Under the pieces are notes generated by a model. That model saw nothing but the letters and a program-made list of their open reading frames with translations, ran no database searches and was not told the origin of the DNA. From Pseudomonadota bacterium (GTDB lineage Bacteria > Pseudomonadota > Gammaproteobacteria > Steroidobacterales > Steroidobacteraceae), in NCBI GenBank assembly GCA_028067895.1, contig JAPTUI010000234.1, positions 1-5,192 of the forward strand: a stretch of 5,192 nucleotides of DNA. Direction: 5' to 3'. Of the stretch, positions 1 to 5,192 are shown one piece after another (position 1 is the stretch's first letter; every line of letters begins with the position of its first letter). A program made the position numbers and the translations under genes.

Positions 1-398
1 GCTGGCGCGGGAGGAGTCTCAGTCTGGGCATCGCCGACAGTGTGACGGTGCTCGCCGATGAGGCGGCGGCCGCCGACGTGGCGGCGACACTGGTGGCGAA
101 TGCGGTGAACTGTGACGTCGCGGGGATCATCCGCGTTCCCGCGGAGCGACTCAAAGACGACACGGATCTTGGCGGGCTTGCGGTCACCGTCGCGGTTCCA
201 TCGCTGCCGCCCGAGGCTGTCGCCCAAGCGCTGCAGGCGGGGAGGAGGGAAGCGGAATACTGGCGCGAGCGTGGACGTCTGTACGCCGCGGTGCTTCTCC
301 TGCAGGGACGCGCCGCGACCGTCCTACCTCGCGAAGGGCGCGCAGCAGCGCATGCGTCGTTGCAGCTCCGTTCCGCCTGCCTGCCGGAGGTTGCATGA
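1..398 (+). CDS. UPF0280 family protein (ApbE-like superfamily), 3' part only
   Basis: The reading frame is open from the left edge (first full codon at base 3) and ends with TGA at 396-398, giving about 131 C-terminal residues. The visible part starts with W-R-G-R-S-L-S-L-G-I-A-D and continues through a Val/Ala-rich stretch ending A-N-A-V-N. This is the conserved C-terminal core of UPF0280 proteins, which belong to the ApbE (FAD:protein FMN transferase)-like superfamily. A later segment around bases 220-290 (AGRREAEYWRERGRLYAAVL) matches the usual helical tail. An in-frame GTG at 42 lies inside the conserved core and is not a plausible start. The biochemical role of UPF0280 is not settled. 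The stop overlaps the next start (ATGA, 395-398), so it belongs to the same operon. The part to the left could be an ordinary ~240-residue UPF0280 protein or a longer multidomain protein. Family call is fairly sure, function unknown. Confidence 0.82.
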   Translation, partial: WRGRSLSLGIADSVTVLADEAAAADVAATLVANAVNCDVAGIIRVPAERLKDDTDLGGLAVTVAVPSLPPEAVAQALQAGRREAEYWRERGRLYAAVLLLQGRAATVLPREGRAAAHASLQLRSACLPEVA

Positions 399-1018
399 TC
401 GAGCTGAGGCGAGTGTTGACGCACGTTGAGGACGTCTTCCACGAATTTGGGCCGCGCCCCGCCAAGCCCCTGCGGCGCGCAGCGGTTCTCGCCGTGGTCG
501 GGAACCCGTTTGCCGGGAAGTACGAGCCCGATATTGCCCCGTACATGGAGGAGCTGAAGCCTCTCGGCCTTGATCTGGCGGGCAGACTCCTGCTCGCCCT
601 CGGCGTGCGTGCGCACGAGGTCACCGGGTACGGGAAGGCTGCCATCGTCGGTGCCTCGGGAGAGCTCGAGCACGGTGCCTTGTGGCATTCCCCAGGCGGA
701 TACGCCATGCGCCAAGTGCTTGGCTGGCAGGGCGAGGCGGGCGCGGAGCGCGCGGCCCGCCGGCACGGCAACGCGCTCGCGATCGTGCCGTCCACCAAGA
801 AAGTGGGCCCGCCCGGGGTGTCCATCGACGTGCCGCTGACGCACATCAACGCAAGCTACGTCCGCAGTCACCTCGATGCGATGGAGGTGCGGTTGGCGGG
901 TCATCCCGCCGCCGATGAGATCGTATTCATACTCGCCATGAGCACCGGGCCGCGCATCCACGCTCGCCTGGGGGGGCTGCGCGAGGATCAGATCGAGCGT
1001 TGGGACGGCCAGCGCTGA
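395..1018 (+). CDS. Amino acid synthesis family protein (DUF1185), first paralogue
   Basis: A 207-residue protein of the 'amino acid synthesis' family (DUF1185/PF06684, BB2672-like fold); despite the name no enzyme activity is firmly assigned. Visible family signatures: RR at 27-28, N-P-F-A-G-K-Y at 37-43, the block Y-G-K-A-A-I-V-G at 79-86 followed by G-E-L-E-H at 89-93, K-K-V-G at 135-138, I-D-V-P-L at 144-148 then H150, V-R-S-H at 156-159 with D161-A-M-E, and R-L-G-G-L near 191-195. The ATG overlaps the preceding stop by 4 nt and has GGAGG at 386-390, four bases upstream. Compared with its neighbour it carries roughly 15 extra residues between H98 and P132 and a longer C-terminus. No signal peptide or membrane segment is seen, so it is probably cytoplasmic. 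It sits directly before a second copy of the same family, suggesting a hetero-oligomer or two related activities (inference). Confidence 0.88.
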   Translation: MIELRRVLTHVEDVFHEFGPRPAKPLRRAAVLAVVGNPFAGKYEPDIAPYMEELKPLGLDLAGRLLLALGVRAHEVTGYGKAAIVGASGELEHGALWHSPGGYAMRQVLGWQGEAGAERAARRHGNALAIVPSTKKVGPPGVSIDVPLTHINASYVRSHLDAMEVRLAGHPAADEIVFILAMSTGPRIHARLGGLREDQIERWDGQR

Positions 1019-1020
1019 CC

Positions 1021-1026
1021 GAGGAG
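1021..1026 (+). promoter_or_regulatory. Shine-Dalgarno site for the second DUF1185 gene
   Basis: GAGGAG lies eight bases before the ATG at 1035, in the 16-nt gap after the previous stop. It supports that start over any later in-frame codon. Confidence 0.75.
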
Positions 1027-1034
1027 ATGTCCAC

Positions 1035-1619
1035 ATGAGTGCCGCAATCCGCAAAATCGTCGTTCAGCTCGAGGAGACTCGGCTCGAGATGGGTGTTTCG
1101 GTGCACCCGCCGACCCGGCGCGCGCTCGCTATGGCGGTGATCGCCAACCCCTGTGCGGGTCGCTATGTGGACAGCCTGGATGAGCTGGTGGCGGTCGGCG
1201 AAGAGCTCGGGGCGCTGCTGGGAGGGAAATGTGTCGAGGCTCTCGGTATCCGGCCGGAGCAAGCCGAAAGCTACGGCAAGGCGGCCATCGTGGGCGAGGG
1301 TGGCGAGTTGGAGCACGCGGCGGCGATCTTGCATCCGAAGCTCGGCGCGCCGTTGCGGCGGGCCGTCGGCACCGGCGCGGCGCTGGTGCCCTCGGCGAAG
1401 AAAGTGGGCGGACTCGGCACGGCCATCGATGTACCGCTAGGTCACAAGGATGCGGCGTTCGTGCGCAGTCACTTTGATGCCATCGAGGCGCGGGTCGCGG
1501 ATGCCCCGCGTGCGGCTGAGATCGTGGTCGCGGTTGCCGTGACCGACAGCGGGCGGCCCCTGCCGCGCGTCGGCGGATTGCAGAAGCACGAGATCAAAGG
1601 TGAGGACGGCTTGCGTTGA
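1035..1619 (+). CDS. Amino acid synthesis family protein (DUF1185), second paralogue
   Basis: A 194-residue protein of the same DUF1185 family as the gene just upstream, and the more typical member in length and sequence. Key blocks: R-R at 28-29, N-P-C-A-G-R-Y at 38-44, Y-G-K-A-A-I-V-G at 80-87, G-E-L-E-H at 90-94, K-K-V-G at 122-125, I-D-V-P-L-G-H at 131-137, V-R-S-H at 143-146, and R-V-G-G-L near 178-182. The start is fixed by GAGGAG eight bases upstream. The two paralogues share the motif blocks but differ widely between them, so the duplication is old or both copies were acquired separately. No targeting signal is visible. Function is unassigned; association with heterocycle-degradation genes in this operon suggests a role in processing a cyclic amide or amine intermediate, but that is only an inference from position. 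Confidence 0.92.
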   Translation: MSAAIRKIVVQLEETRLEMGVSVHPPTRRALAMAVIANPCAGRYVDSLDELVAVGEELGALLGGKCVEALGIRPEQAESYGKAAIVGEGGELEHAAAILHPKLGAPLRRAVGTGAALVPSAKKVGGLGTAIDVPLGHKDAAFVRSHFDAIEARVADAPRAAEIVVAVAVTDSGRPLPRVGGLQKHEIKGEDGLR

Positions 1620-1629
1620 CCGGACCCAC

Positions 1630-1634
1630 GGGAG
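1630..1634 (+). promoter_or_regulatory. Shine-Dalgarno site deciding the amidohydrolase start
   Basis: GGGAG (within GGGAGA) is eight bases before the ATG at 1643. It favours this ATG over the in-frame TTG at 1616, which overlaps the previous stop and has no good ribosome binding site. Confidence 0.7.
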
Positions 1635-1642
1635 AACGAATC

Positions 1643-2842
1643 ATGACAGCACCCTCACAGCCGCAAACCTCGGGAAAGGTCGTTATCCGCAACGTGGGCT
1701 TGATGCTTTCCGGACGGCTCGGCGCGCCGATCCTCGATGCCGACACGGTCGTCATCGAGGACGGGCGCATTGCCGCGGTCGGCCGGCAACGCGACTGCGA
1801 CCTCGAGCATGCGGACATCAAGATTGACGCACGCGGCACGGCGCTCGCGCCTGGGCTCATCGATTCCCACGTTCACCCGGTGGTCGGTGACTGGACACCG
1901 CGGCAGAATCAGCTCAATTGGATCGACTCGACGTTGCATGGCGGCGTGACCACGCTGATCTCGGCGGGCGAAGTGCATTTTCCCGGACGCCCGCGCGACG
2001 TCCTCGGCGTCAAGGCCCTGGCAATCACCGCCCAGCGCAGCTTCGCGGCGTTCCGACCGGCGGGTGTCAAGGTGTTGGCGGGCGCGCCGGTTCTCGAGCA
2101 GGGGATGGTCGAGGCGGACTTCGCCGAGCTCGCTGCGGCCGGGGTGAGGCTCCTCGGCGAAGTCGGGCTCGGGTCCGTCAAGGGCGGCGCCGAGGCTCGG
2201 CAGATGGTGGCGTGGGCGCGCAAGCACGGCCTGCAAAGCACCATCCACACGGGTGGACCGTCCATTCCAGGCTCCGGCCTGATCGACAAGGATGTGGTGC
2301 TGGAGGCGGACGCCGACGTGATCGGACATATCAACGGCGGACATACCGCATTGCCTTACGCGGACGTCTGCGAGCTCTGTGAGCGCTCTGCGCGGGCGCT
2401 CGAGATCGTTCACAACGGCAATGAGCGGATCGGAGTGCTCACCGCGCGGCATGCGCGCGAACTCGGCTGCGCCGACCGGCTCATACTCGGAACGGACGGC
2501 CCGGCCGGCTCGGGCGTGCAGCCGCTCGGGATACTGCGCCTGATCGCGCTGCTCGCGAGCATGGCCGAAATTCCCGCCGAGGAAGTGTTCTGTTACGCAA
2601 CGGGCAACACGGCACGGCAGCGTGGCCTCGATTGCGGGGAGATCGCCGTCGGGCGCGCGGCCGACCTCGTGTTTCTCGATCGGGCGCAGCACACCGCGGG
2701 CCGTGATCTGCTCGAAAGCGTGCGACTCGGTGATATTCCGGGAGTGGGCTTGGTGCTGATCGATGGCGTTCCGCGCTGCGGGCGCAGCCGCAATACCCCG
2801 CCGGCCACCCAGATACCGGTGGTGGAGGAAGGGACGCGATGA
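1643..2842 (+). CDS. ena: Enamidase-like metal-dependent amidohydrolase
   Basis: A 399-residue amidohydrolase-superfamily enzyme (TIM barrel with flanking beta domain). As recalled, it resembles enamidase of Eubacterium barkeri, which hydrolyses 1,4,5,6-tetrahydro-6-oxonicotinate to 2-formylglutarate plus ammonia in nicotinate fermentation. Likely metal ligands are all present: H76 and H78 (D-S-H-V-H-P), E173 (G-E-V-G-L-G), H202 (H-T-G-G), H229 (G-H-I-N-G-G) and D285 (G-T-D-G-P). Segments shared with enamidase rather than general amidohydrolases include G-D-W-T-P-R-Q at 82-88, L-H-G-G-V-T-T near 98-104, H-F-P-G-R-P at 112-117, the R-P-A-G-V-K-V block near 138-144, H-T-G-G-P-S-I-P-G-S at 202-211, and S-R-N-T-P-P-A at 382-388. 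A glutamate, not carboxylated lysine, occupies the bridging position, as in enamidase. The ATG at 1643 is preferred to TTG 1616 on ribosome binding site grounds. No signal peptide; cytoplasmic. The natural substrate may be a related cyclic enamide, so exact specificity is less certain than the family. Confidence 0.87.
   Translation: MTAPSQPQTSGKVVIRNVGLMLSGRLGAPILDADTVVIEDGRIAAVGRQRDCDLEHADIKIDARGTALAPGLIDSHVHPVVGDWTPRQNQLNWIDSTLHGGVTTLISAGEVHFPGRPRDVLGVKALAITAQRSFAAFRPAGVKVLAGAPVLEQGMVEADFAELAAAGVRLLGEVGLGSVKGGAEARQMVAWARKHGLQSTIHTGGPSIPGSGLIDKDVVLEADADVIGHINGGHTALPYADVCELCERSARALEIVHNGNERIGVLTARHARELGCADRLILGTDGPAGSGVQPLGILRLIALLASMAEIPAEEVFCYATGNTARQRGLDCGEIAVGRAADLVFLDRAQHTAGRDLLESVRLGDIPGVGLVLIDGVPRCGRSRNTPPATQIPVVEEGTR
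2824..2833 (+). promoter_or_regulatory. Strong Shine-Dalgarno site before a displaced start
   Basis: GGAGGAAGGG inside the 3' end of the amidohydrolase gene; GGAGG ends ten bases before an ATG at 2839 that overlaps the amidohydrolase stop (ATGA). This is the best ribosome binding site of the segment, yet the frame it serves closes after 16 codons. See the short frame at 2839-2889. Confidence 0.6.
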
Positions 2843-2889
2843 GCCTCGGACACGCCCAGAGGGGGGCGCAGGCGTTTGGTCCCGAATGA
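2839..2889 (+). other. 16-codon frame, probably the displaced 5' end of the CoA-transferase gene
   Basis: ATG at 2839 overlaps the amidohydrolase stop in the common ATGA arrangement and has a strong ribosome binding site, but the frame ends at TGA 2887-2889. It contains a run of six G at 2861-2866. Removing one G would carry this frame into the CoA-transferase frame just before its TTG codon, adding 12 residues. It could be a sequencing error, a real frameshift, or a short leader frame that couples translation of the CoA-transferase. A functional small peptide is the least likely reading. Confidence 0.45.
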
Positions 2890-4195
2890 GCCACCGGCCC
2901 CCGGGCCGGAAAATTCACCAACGCCAGTACCGGCAGACAAGGCGGGCGCGCTTGCGCATCTGCGCGTGCTGGACCTGACTCGGATCCTGGCCGGTCCCTG
3001 GGCGACCCAGACCCTTGGCGACCTCGGCGCGGAGGTCATCAAGATTGAGCGTCCCGACACCGGAGACGACACGCGGAGTTGGGGTCCGCCGTACCTGTCC
3101 GGCACCGAACTCTCCGCCTACTTTCTTTGCACCAACCGCAACAAGAGGTCGGTCGCGATCGACATCGCGCAGCCGGAGGGCGCGGCGCTTCTGCGGCGGT
3201 TGGCGCTTGAGTCGGACGTGCTCGTGGAGAACTTCAAAGTCGGAGGCTTGAAGCAGTACGGACTCGACTACGAGGCGCTGAAGGCCGTCCATCCCGGTCT
3301 CATCTTCTGCTCCATCACCGGCTTCGGCCAGACCGGTCCCGAGGCAAACCGTCCCGGATACGATGCGATGATCCAGGCGGTGGGTGGGCTGATGAGCATC
3401 ACGGGGCGGGCGCAGGGAGAGCCGGGAGACGGACCGCAGAAAGTCGGGGTGGCGATCGCCGACATCATGACGGGCCTGTATGCGACGATCGCGATTCTCG
3501 CGGCGCTCGAGCATCGCGCCCGCACCGGCGAGGGGCAGTATATCGACATTTCTTTGTTCGACGTGCAGGTTGCCTGTCTGGCAAACCAGGCATTGAACTT
3601 CCTCGCCACGGGGGAGCCTCCTGGACGTCTGGGCAATGCGCATCCGAGCATCGTGCCTTATCAGGACTTTCCTACAGCCGACGGCTATCTGATGATCGCC
3701 GTCGGGAACGACGCGCAGTTCGGCCGAATGTGCCGGGCCCTCGAACGGCCCGAATGGGCCTGCGACGCTCGTTTCTCCAGCAATCAGGCCCGAGTCGAGC
3801 ACCGCGACGTGCTGGTTGCGCAGATCAGCGACGTCACCGGTCAACACCTGACTCAGTGGTCGCTGCGGCGCCTCGAGGCGGCGGGTGTCCCCTGTGGAGC
3901 GGTGAATTCCATTGCGGATGTCTTTGCCGGTGCCCAGGCACGCGCGCGCGGCCTGGCCATCGAGATGCGCAGCGATGCGCAGCGCGTTCCGCTCGTCGCA
4001 AGCCCGTTGCGTCTATCCCGGAGCGCAGTCAGTTATCGACATATTCCGCCGCGGCTTGGCGCCGACACATACGCCGTCCTGCAGTCACTGTTGCGGCTCA
4101 CCGAGCACGAGTTGGGCGCGCTGGCACGGCGCGGCATCGTGCAGGGGGATTCCAGCCAATGCGCGGATCAGCACAACCCGTCCCGATTAAGCTGA
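2876..4195 (+). CDS. CaiB/BaiF-type (class III) CoA-transferase
   Basis: A 439-residue family III CoA-transferase (PF02515; formyl-CoA transferase/CaiB type) that moves CoA between carboxylic acids through an aspartyl-CoA thioester. Visible features: the N-terminal L-R-V-L-D-L-T-R-I-L-A-G-P at 29-41, G-A-E-V-I-K-I-E at 51-58 followed by P60 and G-D-D-T-R at 63-67, N-R-N-K-R-S at 87-92, V-E-N-F at 117-120, G-F-G-Q-T-G-P at 149-155, and R-P-G-Y-D at 159-163 with D163 as the expected catalytic aspartate. The N-terminus has about 28 extra, proline-rich residues before the conserved start of the fold, and the last ~15 residues are poorly conserved and overlap the next gene. The only in-frame start is TTG 2876, preceded by AGAGGGGGG at 2858-2866; the true start may be ATG 2839 with a one-base frameshift. 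In context it probably activates a carboxylic acid released by ring opening, perhaps a glutarate-type acid (inference). Confidence 0.9.
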   Translation: MVPNEPPAPGPENSPTPVPADKAGALAHLRVLDLTRILAGPWATQTLGDLGAEVIKIERPDTGDDTRSWGPPYLSGTELSAYFLCTNRNKRSVAIDIAQPEGAALLRRLALESDVLVENFKVGGLKQYGLDYEALKAVHPGLIFCSITGFGQTGPEANRPGYDAMIQAVGGLMSITGRAQGEPGDGPQKVGVAIADIMTGLYATIAILAALEHRARTGEGQYIDISLFDVQVACLANQALNFLATGEPPGRLGNAHPSIVPYQDFPTADGYLMIAVGNDAQFGRMCRALERPEWACDARFSSNQARVEHRDVLVAQISDVTGQHLTQWSLRRLEAAGVPCGAVNSIADVFAGAQARARGLAIEMRSDAQRVPLVASPLRLSRSAVSYRHIPPRLGADTYAVLQSLLRLTEHELGALARRGIVQGDSSQCADQHNPSRLS

Positions 4196-4656
4196 GGGTC
4201 AACGGCGTCGCGCACGTCGTGAGCGTCGACCCTCAAGTGCCCCTGCTCTATGTATTGCGGAACGATCTAAGCCTCAACGGACCGAAATACGGCTGCGGCC
4301 TGGGGCAGTGCGGAGCCTGTACGGTGCTGGTTGGCGGGAGAGCGGTGAGATCCTGCTGCCTCAAGACCGGATCGGTCGGGGAGCGCAGCGTGCTCACGCT
4401 GGAGGGGCTGGGCACTCGAGCGATTCCGCACGCACTGCAGGCCGCTTTCATCGCCGAGCAGGCCGGGCAGTGCGGCTATTGCATCAACGGCATGATCATG
4501 ACCGCGCTGCCGTTGCTGCTGCGAAATCCAGGCGTCGATGCCGCGGGCATCGCGGCAGCTTTGCGCCACAATCTGTGCCGCTGCGGCGCCCATGTGGAGA
4601 TCGTGCGAGCCATTGCGCGCGCGGCCACGGGCGCGGCGAAGTGGCGTCATGTCTGA
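4159..4656 (+). CDS. [2Fe-2S] subunit of a molybdenum hydroxylase (NicA/IorA type)
   Basis: A 165-residue small subunit of a xanthine dehydrogenase-family hydroxylase, carrying two [2Fe-2S] clusters that pass electrons from the molybdenum site. The N-terminal plant-ferredoxin-type cluster is bound by C46, C51, C54 and C66 (K-Y-G-C-G-L-G-Q-C-G-A-C, then S-C). The C-terminal cluster is bound by C105 and C108 (Q-C-G-Y-C) and C140 and C142 (L-C-R-C). All eight ligands are intact, and a ninth cysteine, C67, sits beside C66. Length fits the family (about 150-165). ATG 4159 is the only sensible start; a weak G-rich site (4144-4148) lies upstream. The start is 37 nt inside the CoA-transferase gene and the stop overlaps the next gene by 8 nt, so translation is probably coupled. 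Members without a separate FAD subunit act on nicotinate, isoquinoline and similar rings or on aldehydes; which of these applies cannot be told from this subunit. Confidence 0.94.
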   Translation: MRGSAQPVPIKLRVNGVAHVVSVDPQVPLLYVLRNDLSLNGPKYGCGLGQCGACTVLVGGRAVRSCCLKTGSVGERSVLTLEGLGTRAIPHALQAAFIAEQAGQCGYCINGMIMTALPLLLRNPGVDAAGIAAALRHNLCRCGAHVEIVRAIARAATGAAKWRHV

Positions 4657-5192
4657 GCCGGCCAAACTGGATGGCACGGCGCTCATGGCGCTGCCGGATT
4701 CGCTGTTGGTCTATCGCCCGGCGCCCGCGGGGACGGCGGGGATCGAGCCCTTTGTCCTGCTCGAGGAGTCCGGGCGGGTGTATGGCTTCAACGGCCACGT
4801 GGATCTGGGCACCGGCGTCCGGACGGCGCTGGCGCAGATCGTGGCCGAAGAGCTCGACGTGGCGCTGGATCGGGTCACGATGATCCTTGGCGATACGGCG
4901 CGTACTCCCGATCAGGGGCCGACGATCGCGAGCGAGACCATCCAGACATCGGCCGTTCCTCTGCGCGCGGCGGCGGCCCAGGCCCGCGGGCACCTGCTGG
5001 CGATCGCCGCGCTGCGACTCGGGGTCGGTGCCGAGTTGGGGCGGCTGACCGTCGAGGACGGCGTGATCTGCTCGACGGGCGATGGCCGGCGCCTTGCGTA
5101 CGGTGAGCTCGTGCGGGGCCGCCGTGAGCGTTTGATCCTCGATGTTGCGACCCCCGTGAAGGCGCCGGCGAGCTATCGCCTCGTCGGGACGT
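4649..5192 (+). CDS. Molybdopterin-binding subunit of a Mo hydroxylase (NicB/IorB-like), N-terminal part
   Basis: The frame opens with ATG 4649 and runs off the right edge after 181 codons; the full protein would be several hundred residues longer. The visible part matches the N-terminal molybdopterin-domain region of the NicB/IorB-like large subunits: G-H-V-D-L-G-T-G-V-R-T-A at 49-60, I-V-A-E-E-L-D at 64-70, G-D-T-A at 81-84, then P-D-Q-G-P-T at 87-92 with S-E-T-I-Q at 95-99, L-T-V-E-D-G at 133-138, Y-G-E-L-V at 151-155, and S-Y-R-L-V-G-T at 175-181, where members usually go on into the next conserved segment. The catalytic glutamate lies in the C-terminal part and is not in the window. No Tat or Sec signal is visible, unlike many IorB homologues, suggesting a cytoplasmic enzyme. 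The gene overlaps the preceding [2Fe-2S] gene by 8 nt, and the two should form one enzyme. The substrate is inferred to be an N-heterocycle from the enamidase-like neighbour; aldehyde oxidation is an alternative. Confidence 0.9.
   Translation, partial: MSEPAKLDGTALMALPDSLLVYRPAPAGTAGIEPFVLLEESGRVYGFNGHVDLGTGVRTALAQIVAEELDVALDRVTMILGDTARTPDQGPTIASETIQTSAVPLRAAAAQARGHLLAIAALRLGVGAELGRLTVEDGVICSTGDGRRLAYGELVRGRRERLILDVATPVKAPASYRLVGT

Noticed and set aside
184..849. 221-codon open frame on the - strand across the UPF0280/DUF1185 junction
   Set aside because: It spans two genes supported by conserved motifs on the + strand, has low-complexity Arg/Ser/Pro composition and no ribosome binding site that stands out.
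1616..1642. TTG start for the amidohydrolase, overlapping the preceding stop
   Set aside because: The ATG at 1643 has a properly spaced GGGAG and the extra nine residues are not part of the conserved fold.
1655..2692. Long open frame of 345 codons on the - strand opposite the amidohydrolase gene
   Set aside because: It is antisense to a well-supported gene, its translation is rich in Arg, His and Ala with no recognisable domain, and such frames are expected opposite GC-rich coding sequence.
2915..3847. 310-codon open frame on the - strand opposite the CoA-transferase gene
   Set aside because: No family motif is visible, and it mirrors the codon bias of the + strand gene; a GC-rich shadow frame.
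3730..4158. 5' extension of the [2Fe-2S] subunit frame far into the CoA-transferase gene
   Set aside because: The extension is Arg/Ala-rich shadow sequence; the family begins just after the ATG at 4159 and normal length is reached from there.
1..5192. CRISPR array, tRNA/rRNA, insertion sequence, terminator or phage-like elements
   Set aside because: Nearly every base is within protein-coding genes on one strand; no direct repeat array, transposase motif, RNA gene signature or hairpin with T-run was seen.

Overview
The window is one tightly packed, + strand operon fragment with no visible promoter or terminator. Base composition is strongly GC-rich with G/C-biased third codon positions. Together with the gene families present, this suggests a high-GC proteobacterium (alpha-, beta- or gammaproteobacterial soil/water type). 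The exact taxon cannot be read from the sequence.

Layout, left to right: (1) the 3' end of a UPF0280 (ApbE-like superfamily) gene, 1-398; (2) and (3) two tandem, divergent paralogues of the 'amino acid synthesis' family (DUF1185, BB2672-like), 395-1018 and 1035-1619; (4) an amidohydrolase closely resembling enamidase of anaerobic nicotinate fermentation, 1643-2842; (5) a class III (CaiB/BaiF, formyl-CoA transferase type) CoA-transferase, 2876-4195; (6) a two-cluster [2Fe-2S] subunit of a molybdenum hydroxylase, 4159-4656; (7) the N-terminal part of the partner molybdopterin subunit, NicB/IorB-like, 4649 to beyond the right edge. Genes overlap (4, 37 and 8 nt) or lie 16-33 nt apart, so co-transcription and translational coupling are likely. 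There is no gene-free stretch over 33 nt.

Functional reading (inference): a catabolic operon for an N-heteroaromatic compound of the nicotinate/6-hydroxynicotinate kind. The Mo hydroxylase would hydroxylate the ring using water. A reduction step would give a cyclic enamide or lactam; the truncated UPF0280 gene or a gene outside the window could supply it. The enamidase-like protein would open that ring with loss of ammonia, and the CoA-transferase would activate the resulting dicarboxylate. The two DUF1185 proteins have no settled biochemical role, and their place between the ring-processing genes is the main unknown. One local anomaly stands out: the CoA-transferase has no ATG or GTG start. 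A strong ribosome binding site and an ATG overlapping the enamidase stop instead open a 16-codon frame that would join the CoA-transferase if a run of six G were one base shorter.
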